Of a DNA stretch of 64,000 nt, positions 42,496 to 51,030 are shown one piece after another. This DNA comes from a bacterium (GTDB taxonomy: Bacteria; Babelota; Babeliae; Babelales; Babelaceae). The stretch is from positions 96,029 through 160,028 of the forward strand of contig JAEYYR010000003.1 of NCBI GenBank assembly GCA_023428375.1, given 5' to 3'. How positions within the stretch are numbered: the first letter of the stretch is position 1; each line of letters opens with the position of its first letter. Position numbers and translations under genes: made by a program. Under the pieces are notes generated by a model. That model had not been told where the DNA came from, did not search any database, and worked only from the letters and a program-made list of their open reading frames with translations.

Positions 42496-42660
42496 AGTGA
42501 GTCCTTAAAATTGATAATAATAATGCTTTATAACTACTGTTTTATTATTATACAAGTTATTAGTTTTTTTTCTTTACTATATAAGACTAAAATGGTTAAT
42601 TGAATTCAGAATTCATTTCAGCTCAAGCATTATTGGACACTCATTTTTATAGTGCGTGAA

Positions 42661-43143
42661 TTAGGATGGATTCGCCGGCTTTGTGCGTTCTAAATTTTTG
42701 TAGTCCATTAATGAAATATCTTCAAATAATTTTTTGTGTACAAATTTCAATACATTCAGTTGCAACTCAGGGGGCAATGCGCCTAAATGATTTTCTGCGT
42801 CGTTTTGATTGCGAATCATGTATTTATATGCAGTTGCGCGTTCAATCTTTGCATTCAAGAATTTTGTTTTTAAATCGGAAAGATTATTTTCGGTATTTTT
42901 CTCTAAATAATTCTCTATAGTATTATTACCAAGTTCAGGATATTTTTTAAATAAAGTATCTGATTTTTTAAGGCGATCTTGGATAAATCCCCAGGGATTA
43001 AACGTTGTTGCGGGAATATATCGTACTTCATCATAGCGGAATCCGCTATCATTTGATGATGGCACATCACATTCGCAAGCTCTAAATTCGCTCCTGGCTG
43101 TCCACAAAGAGGCACTGCAAAGTAATAAAAGTAAATATATCAC
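42661..43143 (-). CDS. Secreted protein with F-box-like segment
   Basis: 160 residues with signal peptide MIYLLLLLCSASLWTARS. The mature part is helical. Near the C-terminus, LGALPPELQLNVLKFVHKKLFEDISLMDYKNL (split here as LGALPPELQLNVLKF and VHKKLFEDISLMDYKNL) follows the F-box pattern LPxELxxxIxxxL...D. F-boxes bind Skp1 in eukaryotic ubiquitin ligases, and several intracellular bacteria export F-box effectors. The match is to the consensus by eye only. The ATG overlaps the stop of the next gene upstream by 4 bp. Confidence 0.65.
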   Translation of the reverse strand: MIYLLLLLCSASLWTARSEFRACECDVPSSNDSGFRYDEVRYIPATTFNPWGFIQDRLKKSDTLFKKYPELGNNTIENYLEKNTENNLSDLKTKFLNAKIERATAYKYMIRNQNDAENHLGALPPELQLNVLKFVHKKLFEDISLMDYKNLERTKPANPS

Positions 43144-43382
43144 GATAGCTTTCTGCGTTTAATTTGATTGTTATGTTGATTGATAAATGCTCCATCAAGT
43201 AAAAATTTCATCGCACAAATCTCATGCTGTGGCAACCGAGAGCTTCCATAGTCACTGCTTATAGCTGGTTGCGTTGCCATTTGACGATTATATCGAACGA
43301 GCTCAGCTTGTCTTGCTATTTCATTATCTGCGGTCTGGATCAAAAATGGTAGCATAATTGCGATTAGTGGGGTATGTTTCAT
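43140..43382 (-). CDS. Small secreted protein
   Basis: 80 residues with signal peptide MKHTPLIAIMLPFLIQTA and a polar, Gln/Asn/Arg-rich mature part ending in a basic tail (IKRRKLS). Coupled by a 4-bp overlap to the F-box-like gene downstream, so the two are made together. It starts only 44 bp from polA on the other strand. Function unknown. Confidence 0.6.
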   Translation of the reverse strand: MKHTPLIAIMLPFLIQTADNEIARQAELVRYNRQMATQPAISSDYGSSRLPQHEICAMKFLLDGAFINQHNNQIKRRKLS

Positions 43383-43426
43383 AATAGAGTCTCTGTGAGT
43401 ATAATTGCTTATTTTAAAGGTTTTTT

Positions 43427-46120
43427 GTGAAAAAGTTTATCCCAGAAAAAACAATTTTTATCATCGATGGATCTTCTTTTCTCTATCGTGCATACTACGC
43501 AATTCGTCCAATGCATACGTCGACGGGTCAACCTATTCAAGGTGTTTTCGGATTTTGCCGAATGCTTAATACGCTTTTTAAGGAATATAACCCTCGTTAC
43601 GCAGTAGTGGTGTGGGACTCAAAAGGTTCAACATTGCGCCATGAAATGTACCAGGAGTATAAAGCGACGCGTCAATCGATGCCTAGCGATTTGCCAGCAC
43701 AAAAAGAATATATAAAAGAATTTGCCGAGCTTATTAAGCTGCATCAAGTTGAGAGACCTGGGGTAGAGGCAGATGATTTGATGTACTCTATTGCTCAAGA
43801 TTTTCATATGCATGGCTTTGACAGCGTTCTTGTGACCTCTGACAAAGATATGGGACAAGCAGTTACCGAAGATATTTTTGTTTTTGATCCGATTAAAAAC
43901 TCATGGTACGATCGCTCAAAATTGGGTGAAAAGTATGGTTTTCCGGTCGAAAAATTAGTGTTTTATTTTTCTTTAATTGGTGATGCATCAGACAATATTC
44001 CTGGCGTTGAAGGGGTTGGTCCTAAAACGGCAACTGAGCTTGTTACACAATTCGATTCCCTTGATGATCTCTATAAAAATCTTGATAAAGTTGCACGTCC
44101 GCGTACTCGAGAGTTATTAGCGGCGGGTAAGGATAATGCTTATCTGAGCAAGCAATTATTTACGTTGCAGTATTTAAATTTGCGCACAAAACAAGATGAT
44201 TTTGTTTATTCCTATGATCAATGGGGCAATGCAAGACCACTTTTTGAAAAATTAGAATTTAAATCACTTTTAAAAGATCTTAAACCCGCTGAAGATGTCG
44301 TAAAAACATTTGAATTACATGTTAAATATTCAATGTATACCATTACGACCGAAGCTCAATTGATAGAATTGATAAAAGACATTCGTTTGCATAATGTCTG
44401 TGCTCTTGATACGGAAACAGATGGCTTGCATGCATTGCAAACAAAATTAGCCGGCATTTCTTTGTCCTGCAAAAAAGGCGAAGCAGCCTACATTCCGGTT
44501 GGTCATACGACCGGTGAAGAGCAGATCCCGCTGGAAAGAGTTATTGCCTTATTAAAGCCGGTTTTGGAAGACCCATCACTGCCAAAATACATGCATCATG
44601 CAAATTTTGATTGCTTGGTATTGAGTCAATATGGAATTCATGTGCAAGGACTGGCTTTTGATACTTTACTAGCAGCAAGTCTTGTTACTAAAGATTGGCA
44701 ACGTATTGGACTTAAGGCCTTATCTGAGCATTATTTAAATGAATCGATGATTTCTTTTGCTGATGTGGTGAAAGCTCATGGATACAAAGTTTTCCCTCAA
44801 GTTCCGCTAAAGCTAGCTACTGATTATGCAGCAGCGGATGCGCATCAGACTTTGTCTTTGGTTGAAATCATGAAGAACGAACTCAAGTCTTTTGAGCAAG
44901 AATCAGTTTTTTATGATCTAGAAATGCCTTTAGTTGAAGTTTTGATGGCAATGGAAAAGCAGGGTATTAACATTGACACGGTAATGCTAAAGCAATTAAG
45001 CGAGCGTACCGAGCATGAGCTTGTGAAATTGCGACAGTTAATTATTGATGCTATTGGTCATGAATATAAAGACATTAATTTAAATTCGTCTCAGCAGTTG
45101 GCACATATTTTATTTGAAGTATTAAAACTCACTCCCGTCAAAAAAACCACCCAAAAGACCGCTTATTCTACTGATGCAGAAGTGTTAGAAGTGTTAGCGC
45201 GGGAACACATCGTTCCGCGTTTAATTCTTAAAAACCGTGAATTATTTAAACTAAAAAGCACCTATCTTGATGCGCTTGGTGAATATGTTAATCCAAATAC
45301 AGGTAAGATTCATACGACCTTTAGCCAGACGGCTGCAGCAACTGGTCGTCTTGCAAGCTTCGATCCTAATTTACAAAATATTCCTCTTGATGGTGATGTG
45401 CGATCAGCATTTAAAGCATCTCCAGGAAATGTATTTCTTTCCGCAGACTATTCGCAGATTGAGTTGCGTGTATTAGGGTACCTATCGCAAGATCCTTCTT
45501 TGATAGAAGCTTTTCAAGCAGGGCAGGATATTCATGCGCGTACTGCAACAGGATTATTTAATGTATCGTTAGATCAGGTAACATCAGAACAACGACAACT
45601 GGCAAAGCGAATTAACTTTAGTATTTTATACGGACTTACTCCGTATGGATTATCTAAAGATTTAAATATACCTTTTGGAGAGGCAAAACTTTATATTGAG
45701 CGTTACTTAGCGCAATTTCCCGGTGTAGTTTCTTGGATGGAAAAAGTTGTGACAGAAACTAAAGACAGGGGCTATGTAACCACTTGGCTTGGGCGTCGCC
45801 GTTATTTGCCAGGAATTTATGAAAAAAATAAAAATTTGTACGAACTTGCCCGTCGTATGGCAATAAATACTGCTGCTCAAGGAACTGCGGCTGAGATTAT
45901 GAAAAAGGGTATGATTCAGCTCTTTAAAGAATTGGTTAAATATCCAAACTCTCACATGCTATTGCAAATCCATGACGAATTATTGTTGGAAGTTCCAGAA
46001 AATCAAATTGCACAAGTTGAGCAGTTGGTCAAAAAAACACTTGAATCTGTGGTCGATTGGAATATACCGTTGAAGGTAACCACACGCACAGGCCGTGATT
46101 GGGGCGAAGTGACGAAATAG
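43427..46120 (+). CDS. polA: DNA polymerase I
   Basis: 897 residues from GTG 43427 (AAAGG six bases upstream). PolA fills gaps in repair and removes RNA primers. All three domains look active: 5'-3' exonuclease (VVWDSKGSTLRHEMYQEYK, GVEADDLMYSIA, LVTSDKDMGQAV, GDASDNIPGVEGVGPKTA), proofreading exonuclease (CALDTETDGL, HHANFDCLVL, YAAADAHQTLSL) and polymerase (FSQTAAATGRLASFDPNLQNIP, SADYSQIELRVLG, INFSILYGLTPYGL, LQIHDELLLEVP). Many small-genome bacteria lose proofreading in PolA; this one keeps it. Single gene, divergent from small secreted genes. Confidence 0.97.
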   Translation: MKKFIPEKTIFIIDGSSFLYRAYYAIRPMHTSTGQPIQGVFGFCRMLNTLFKEYNPRYAVVVWDSKGSTLRHEMYQEYKATRQSMPSDLPAQKEYIKEFAELIKLHQVERPGVEADDLMYSIAQDFHMHGFDSVLVTSDKDMGQAVTEDIFVFDPIKNSWYDRSKLGEKYGFPVEKLVFYFSLIGDASDNIPGVEGVGPKTATELVTQFDSLDDLYKNLDKVARPRTRELLAAGKDNAYLSKQLFTLQYLNLRTKQDDFVYSYDQWGNARPLFEKLEFKSLLKDLKPAEDVVKTFELHVKYSMYTITTEAQLIELIKDIRLHNVCALDTETDGLHALQTKLAGISLSCKKGEAAYIPVGHTTGEEQIPLERVIALLKPVLEDPSLPKYMHHANFDCLVLSQYGIHVQGLAFDTLLAASLVTKDWQRIGLKALSEHYLNESMISFADVVKAHGYKVFPQVPLKLATDYAAADAHQTLSLVEIMKNELKSFEQESVFYDLEMPLVEVLMAMEKQGINIDTVMLKQLSERTEHELVKLRQLIIDAIGHEYKDINLNSSQQLAHILFEVLKLTPVKKTTQKTAYSTDAEVLEVLAREHIVPRLILKNRELFKLKSTYLDALGEYVNPNTGKIHTTFSQTAAATGRLASFDPNLQNIPLDGDVRSAFKASPGNVFLSADYSQIELRVLGYLSQDPSLIEAFQAGQDIHARTATGLFNVSLDQVTSEQRQLAKRINFSILYGLTPYGLSKDLNIPFGEAKLYIERYLAQFPGVVSWMEKVVTETKDRGYVTTWLGRRRYLPGIYEKNKNLYELARRMAINTAAQGTAAEIMKKGMIQLFKELVKYPNSHMLLQIHDELLLEVPENQIAQVEQLVKKTLESVVDWNIPLKVTTRTGRDWGEVTK

Positions 46121-46133
46121 TAATGGAGTGACA

Positions 46134-47021
46134 ATGAATAGAGTGCGGAGTCTTGCTATAATGACAATTGTTATGGGTGCGCTGCCCATTTGTTCAGAAG
46201 AATTTCTCCAATTTCTCGTTTCGTTTGATAGAATTTTGCAAGAATTAAATGTAAGAATTCAATTAGCGAACCGTAGGAATCGTCCGAGATCTCGTCAGTG
46301 GCAATCAACGATCAGTTATCCTGCTTCGGTGAGTGATTTTTTGGCGCAAATAACAATTAATCGCTATAAAAAACGTTCTACTCAGGATCTTGAAAAAGAT
46401 ATTGTCCAGCTACAAAAGATGTTGCCTAACAAAAGTGCTTTTAATACCAAAAACATGGAATCAGAATCGTTTTTTTTGAAATTCAATGAGATTTTAGAAA
46501 ATTTTAGAAAATCGCTTTTTGCGTATCATTATCGTGCTGATAAAGATATTCTAAAAGAAGAGTTATATGAGCGCGTTTATCATGCGGCATTAAAATTTTT
46601 TAATGATTTTATGACTAAACGTGTTGGTTATTTAGAACCGGAAAAAATAAGTAAAACGGTGGTGGGTTCGTTAAGAACTATTGTCGAAAACTTTACACGC
46701 TCATATGATGCAATAATTAATCTATCTACATGGAACGAATCTGGATTAAATTACTTAAAAAGTTATGAGCTTGAGCTGCGAGATATAAGATCTAAAATTG
46801 AAAATGCTCAAAAGAAATACAATGTGCCTGAAAATGAGTTAGAAACGTTGTTAGGTAGGGTACATGCGTACGAATTAAAGATTAAAAATGAGCGTGATAA
46901 GCTTTTGCAAAATAAAAAACCGGAAAAACCTACTGAAAGTCTGCAGGCGCAAGTGCTGGCGCGACGTCAATATATTGAAGAAGAGATTGGCGAAGACGAG
47001 TCTACCGATTGGCTTGATTAG
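46134..47021 (+). CDS. Secreted helical protein
   Basis: 295 residues from ATG 46134 (GGAG five bases upstream). Signal peptide MNRVRSLAIMTIVMGALPICS, then a mostly helical chain with coiled-coil-like parts (LEKDIVQLQKML; LELRDIRSKIENAQKKY) and an acidic C-terminus (EEEIGEDESTDWLD). It has no enzyme motif. It follows polA by 13 bp and may be read from the same transcript, although functionally unrelated. Confidence 0.7.
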   Translation: MNRVRSLAIMTIVMGALPICSEEFLQFLVSFDRILQELNVRIQLANRRNRPRSRQWQSTISYPASVSDFLAQITINRYKKRSTQDLEKDIVQLQKMLPNKSAFNTKNMESESFFLKFNEILENFRKSLFAYHYRADKDILKEELYERVYHAALKFFNDFMTKRVGYLEPEKISKTVVGSLRTIVENFTRSYDAIINLSTWNESGLNYLKSYELELRDIRSKIENAQKKYNVPENELETLLGRVHAYELKIKNERDKLLQNKKPEKPTESLQAQVLARRQYIEEEIGEDESTDWLD

Positions 47022-47072
47022 ATTTTAAATTTGAGCAAGCTTATCTTCATAAATTTCATATGAGGGTTTGAA

Positions 47073-47837
47073 ATGCAAAAAATTAATCAAGAAGAATACG
47101 TTTTACAAACGACTGATTATAGAATTGATCCACTCGGTGATGGCATTAGTTCTATCGAACTTGTTCGTGTTTCCGGATCCGATATTGATATTGTGAATGC
47201 CGCGCGTGTATCATACGGCAAAGTGAGTGCCACAATATCTGAACGCGATAAAGTTTTGATTAAGTTTTTAATGGATCATGGACACACGAGCCCATTTGAG
47301 CATAATCAACTCTCTTTTCGCGTGAAAGCGCCAATTTTTGTAGTGCGTCAGTGGATGCGTCATCGCATAAATTCATTTAACGAAATTAGCTATCGTTATG
47401 TAAAACCGCCGCTTGAATTTTATATTCCGACCGCATGGCGCTTTCAAGATACGAAAAATAAACAAAGCTCGTATGGCGCGTTTCAAGATACCGATGTGCA
47501 TGCAATTTATGAAAAAAGCGTGCGCGCTGCATTTGAAGCTAATGAGCAATTATTAGCTGCAGGTGTATGCAGAGAGCAGGCACGCGGTGTCTTACCTTTA
47601 GCTACCTATTCTGAGTTTATCTTTACGTGTAATTTAACGGCGTTAATGCATTTTATTAAGTTACGTACGCACGAAGGAGCTCAATGGGAAATCAAGGTAT
47701 ATGCGCATGCATTATACAAGTTGGCGTATCCTCATTTTCCAGTAGCGTTAGATGCATTTAAGACAAAATATAATTTGGATTTAGACGCGCATGAAACATT
47801 AATACATGCACAGCAAATGACAGATTTAGTTGGATAA
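47073..47837 (+). CDS. thyX: Flavin-dependent thymidylate synthase ThyX
   Basis: 254 residues. It makes dTMP from dUMP using FAD, NADPH and methylene-tetrahydrofolate. The signature RHRx7S is present in WMRHRINSFNEISYRY, with the substrate-site LPLATYSEFIFTCNL and LRTHEGAQWEIKVYA. The start ATG has GAGGGTTTGAA upstream. ThyX rather than ThyA is common in small-genome bacteria. A bidirectional terminator follows. Confidence 0.97.
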   Translation: MQKINQEEYVLQTTDYRIDPLGDGISSIELVRVSGSDIDIVNAARVSYGKVSATISERDKVLIKFLMDHGHTSPFEHNQLSFRVKAPIFVVRQWMRHRINSFNEISYRYVKPPLEFYIPTAWRFQDTKNKQSSYGAFQDTDVHAIYEKSVRAAFEANEQLLAAGVCREQARGVLPLATYSEFIFTCNLTALMHFIKLRTHEGAQWEIKVYAHALYKLAYPHFPVALDAFKTKYNLDLDAHETLIHAQQMTDLVG

Positions 47838-47840
47838 ACA

Positions 47841-47870
47841 AAAAGGACGAGAGTTTATCTCGTCCTTTTT
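47841..47870. terminator. Bidirectional terminator
   Basis: AGGACGAGA (47844-47852) pairs with TCTCGTCCT (47858-47866) with loop GTTTA, A4 before and T5 after. It lies between convergent thyX and the gene 47881-48246. Confidence 0.9.
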
Positions 47871-47880
47871 TAATATTAAT

Positions 47881-48246
47881 TTATTGATTGATTAAAACAA
47901 ATTCTTGTTCGTCGCTAAACGGACAAACAAATCTTTGAGTCGCTTCTTTTAATTTGTCATCCTTAATAGGAGAAACAAATTTTTGTGAAGTTTCTTGTAA
48001 TCTATTTTGCTCTTTACAATACTCGTTCCAGCAATTGCGAATATGGTTTTTTGTCCATTCCATATCAGCATCATTGTATTGTGAAGCGATTCGGTTTACT
48101 AATTTAAGGTATTTTACTGTTTCGTTGTTTTCAATTTTATATAAAAGTGAGTTAACTGGCTTTGAGTTTTTGATTTCGTCAAAAATTCCGCCCATAGTGA
48201 CTAATCCAATAGCCGCAAAAGTTAAGATTGGTGGGAATATGATCAT
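47881..48246 (-). CDS. Small exported protein with internal repeat
   Basis: 121 residues; GGAGAA lies close before the ATG. The hydrophobic start MIIFPPILTFAAIGLVTMGGIF may be a signal or membrane anchor. The mature part is charged and helical. Near the end, LQETSQKFVSPIKDDK is followed at once by LKEATQRFVCPFSDEQ, a 16-residue duplication. No known family. Confidence 0.65.
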   Translation of the reverse strand: MIIFPPILTFAAIGLVTMGGIFDEIKNSKPVNSLLYKIENNETVKYLKLVNRIASQYNDADMEWTKNHIRNCWNEYCKEQNRLQETSQKFVSPIKDDKLKEATQRFVCPFSDEQEFVLINQ

Positions 48247-48378
48247 ATTTTCTCCATTTGTTATACATATATATTACCAAATAGGAAATATTGGTCAATA
48301 ATTAACATGTAAACATGTCTTTTGATGGATACAGTGTTTGAAATTTCCTGCCAGGGTAATTCAGGATATTTATATCTG

Positions 48379-48406
48379 TTGACAATTTTCTCGGCTTTGG
48401 CACACT
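48379..48406 (+). promoter_or_regulatory. Possible promoter of rpmA-secF
   Basis: A perfect TTGACA (48379-48384) is followed after 16 bp by CACACT (48401-48406), a poor -10. It is the only -35 of this quality in the 213-bp gap 48247-48459 upstream of rpmA; otherwise I see nothing in that gap. Confidence 0.35.
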
Positions 48407-48459
48407 AAACCTGTAGTCATTTCTTACTAAATTTCTTCTAATTCTTATAGGTTACTAGC

Positions 48460-48708
48460 ATGGCAACGAGTAAATCCGGCGGTTCTACTTCCAATGGTCG
48501 CGATAGCATAAGCAAACGTTTAGGCGTAAAACTTTATGATGGTGAACGTGTTAGCGGCGGCGAAATTATTGTTCGTCAACGTGGTACCCGTGTGCATCCA
48601 GGTCAAAATGTTGGTCTTGGAAGCGATGACACCTTGTTTGCGCTTGCAGCAGGAGCTGTTAAATTTCATTATGGTCCTAAAGGCCGCAAATACGTATCTG
48701 TGCTGTAA
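48460..48708 (+). CDS. rpmA: 50S ribosomal protein L27
   Basis: 82 residues, standard length. L27 lies near the peptidyl transferase centre, where its N-terminus contacts tRNA. MATSKSGGSTSNGRDSISKRLGVK and GNIIVRQRGTRVHPG-type sequence (here GEIIVRQRGTRVHPG) are diagnostic. There is no N-terminal extension of the Firmicutes kind. rplU, its usual upstream neighbour, is absent; secF follows 21 bp later. Confidence 0.97.
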   Translation: MATSKSGGSTSNGRDSISKRLGVKLYDGERVSGGEIIVRQRGTRVHPGQNVGLGSDDTLFALAAGAVKFHYGPKGRKYVSVL

Positions 48709-48729
48709 TCAGGCCTAAAGGAGAGAGTC

Positions 48730-49614
48730 GTGATTGATTTTCTAAAGTATCGATATGTTTGCGCAATGTTTTCATTGTTTATCTTTGTAGCATTTGTTGG
48801 CGGCATATTATATAAGCGTCAAACACGAGGTGAAGCGTTCCTGTATAGTGTAGATTTTACTGGTGGTACGCAAGTACTTCTTGGTTTTTCTGAACCAGTT
48901 TCTGCCAATAAGATCGTTTCGATCTTAGAAGAGCATGGCTGGCAAGGGGCATCTACCCGTGAGTTTGGCCCTAAAGAAGTTCTTGTCAGAGTTAAATTCT
49001 TTGAATCAGATGCGCGTGGATTAGCGTCCCGTATGCAGACTGTTCTTGAAGAAGCTTTGCCAGGAGTTCAAGTCGAAATTAAACAAACTGATAGTGTTGG
49101 TTCTGGCGTTGGCGAATCGCTTCGCTGGAAGTCTGTACAAGCGGTGGTCATCGCTCTTCTCATGATGTTAATTTTCATTTGGTGGCGTTTTTGGTCATTT
49201 GCATTTGCTTTTGGCAACGTTGTCTCTTTGTTTCATGATGCAATTGTTATTTTGACCTTTGTGTTATGGTTTGATTATGAAATTTCTTTGAATGTTATTG
49301 CAGCGATATTATTTATTCTTGGTTATTCAATTAATGATACGATTGTTATTTTTTCTCGCATTAGAGAAAATATGCGTAAACTTAAAACCAAGTCGCTTGA
49401 ATATATAACTAATTTGAGCATTAATGAGACGTTACGTCGTACGTTGCTCACGAGCTTTGCTACAAGTCTTGTAGTGGTTGCGCTCGTTCTTTTTGGCGGA
49501 GAAGCCCTACGCGTATTGGCACTCTCGCTCTTAATTGGTATAGTTTTTGGCACATATTCATCGATCTACATCGCAAGTCCTGTGATGTTAATGTTTGCTC
49601 GTAATGACGAGTAA
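48730..49614 (+). CDS. secF: Protein translocase subunit SecF
   Basis: 294 residues from GTG 48730 (GGAGAG upstream). SecF with SecD uses the proton gradient to help pull proteins out of SecYEG. Helix 1 (MFSLFIFVAFVGGILY) is followed by the periplasmic part with SVDFTGGTQVLLGF, then five helices including AILFILGYSINDTIVIFSRIREN and TSFATSLVVVALVLFGG. secD must be elsewhere. A busy Sec route fits the large number of signal peptides in this window. Confidence 0.95.
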   Translation: MIDFLKYRYVCAMFSLFIFVAFVGGILYKRQTRGEAFLYSVDFTGGTQVLLGFSEPVSANKIVSILEEHGWQGASTREFGPKEVLVRVKFFESDARGLASRMQTVLEEALPGVQVEIKQTDSVGSGVGESLRWKSVQAVVIALLMMLIFIWWRFWSFAFAFGNVVSLFHDAIVILTFVLWFDYEISLNVIAAILFILGYSINDTIVIFSRIRENMRKLKTKSLEYITNLSINETLRRTLLTSFATSLVVVALVLFGGEALRVLALSLLIGIVFGTYSSIYIASPVMLMFARNDE

Positions 49615-49673
49615 TTCGATGCAATTTGTGATGTATTGAAAAATAGTTCACACAGTTTTTACAATGACGATAC

Positions 49674-49699
49674 TATGTCAGCGACATGTCGCTGACATA
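49674..49699. repeat. Perfect 26-bp palindrome upstream of rho
   Basis: TATGTCAGCGACA followed directly by its exact reverse complement TGTCGCTGACATA, located in the 126-bp gap between secF and rho, 41 bp before the rho ATG. It could fold as an RNA hairpin with a CATG loop and a T-rich tail (secF terminator or rho leader attenuator) or act as a DNA operator. Confidence 0.8.
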
Positions 49700-49740
49700 T
49701 ATCTTTATGTTTTATTTTAAGTGCAAGAGGAGATTCATGC

Positions 49741-51030
49741 ATGAGAGATCAAGTTTTGCGAGAAATGGGTTTAAATGAGCTGTATCAACATGCACGCAAA
49801 CTTGGTATAAGTGGCGCGAGCTTGATGGGTAAAGAACAACTCATTGGCGCCATTATCGACCTTGAACAAAATCCTGAAAAAGAATTAGAAGTTGAAGGTG
49901 TTTTAGAAAAATTACCTGATGGGTTTGGTTTTTTACGTTCAGCCCATTTTGATTATGTTTCTGGTGTAGACGACATTTATGTCTCTCCATCGCAAATTCG
50001 TCGATTCAATTTGCGTACTGGTGATACAATTTCTGGCGTTATTCGTAAGCCAAAAGACGGCGAAAAATATTTTGCTTTATTAAAAGTAAATAAGGTCAAC
50101 TTCCAAGATCCTGCGTTGTTAGCAGACCGTCCTTTCTTTGATCGCCTTTCTCCGCTTCATCCTGATAAAAAATTTAATCTTGAATCTGATCCAACGTTTG
50201 TTTCTACCCGTATAATGGATCTATTTTCTCCTATTGGCAAAGGTCAGCGTGGCTTGATCGTTGCTCCACCAAAAACCGGTAAAACGGTATTGATGAAGGA
50301 AATAGCGCAAACTATCGTGGCAAATCATCCAGAAGTTTATTTGATTATGCTTTTGATTGACGAACGTCCTGAAGAGGTAGCTGATATGCGTCGTACCATT
50401 AAAGGTAAGAATGCAGAGGTTATTAGCTCTACTTTTGATGAATCTGCAGAACGCCACGTTGCGGTAGCAGAAATTGTCATGGAAAAAGCTAAACGTCTTG
50501 TTGAAGCTGGTCAGCATGTAATGATCATTCTTGATTCTATTACGCGTTTGGCTCGTGCATACAACACCATTGCTCCATCATCTGGTAAAATATTGACCGG
50601 TGGTATCGATGCAAACGCATTGCAACGTCCAAAGCGTTTCTTTGGTGCTGCACGTAACACCGAAGAAGCTGGTTCATTAACCATTCTTGGTAGTGCATTG
50701 GTTGAAACTGGTTCACGTATGGATGAAGTTATCTTTGAAGAGTTTAAAGGTACCGGTAATATGGAAATCCATATGAGCCGCAAGCTTGCAAACTTACGTA
50801 TCTTCCCTGCGTTCGATTTATTGGTTTCTGGTACACGTCGTGAAGAATTGTTGATGCCTGAAGCAGAACTCAATCGTGTGCGCATATTGCGTAAATTCTT
50901 ATCGACTATGAATACCATTGAAGGTATGGAAGTATTGATCGATAAGATGAAGAAGACTAAAACTAACGAAGAATTTCTTGATTCTATGAGCAAGAAAAAC
51001 GGTTCAAGCTCTTCAAGCACTGCTGCCTAA
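49741..51030 (+). CDS. rho: Transcription termination factor Rho
   Basis: 429 residues, standard length. Rho is a ring-shaped RNA-dependent ATPase that releases transcripts. N-terminal helical domain (LNELYQHARKLGISGASLMGKEQLIGAI), RNA-binding cold-shock domain (LEKLPDGFGFLRSAHFDYVSGVDDIYVSPSQIRRFNLRTGD by parts), Walker A GLIVAPPKTGKTVLM, Walker B region MLLIDERPEE, Q/R loops (LTGGIDANALQRPKRFFGAARN). AGAGGAGA precedes the ATG. The stop overlaps the convergent gene's stop by a few bases. Confidence 0.97.
   Translation: MRDQVLREMGLNELYQHARKLGISGASLMGKEQLIGAIIDLEQNPEKELEVEGVLEKLPDGFGFLRSAHFDYVSGVDDIYVSPSQIRRFNLRTGDTISGVIRKPKDGEKYFALLKVNKVNFQDPALLADRPFFDRLSPLHPDKKFNLESDPTFVSTRIMDLFSPIGKGQRGLIVAPPKTGKTVLMKEIAQTIVANHPEVYLIMLLIDERPEEVADMRRTIKGKNAEVISSTFDESAERHVAVAEIVMEKAKRLVEAGQHVMIILDSITRLARAYNTIAPSSGKILTGGIDANALQRPKRFFGAARNTEEAGSLTILGSALVETGSRMDEVIFEEFKGTGNMEIHMSRKLANLRIFPAFDLLVSGTRREELLMPEAELNRVRILRKFLSTMNTIEGMEVLIDKMKKTKTNEEFLDSMSKKNGSSSSSTAA

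Noticed and set aside
47954..48301. 115-residue plus-strand frame opposite the gene 47881-48246
   Set aside because: The minus-strand frame has the RBS, hydrophobic start and internal repeat; this one has none.
50511..51020. 169-residue minus-strand frame inside rho
   Set aside because: It is an antisense shadow of the conserved rho coding sequence.
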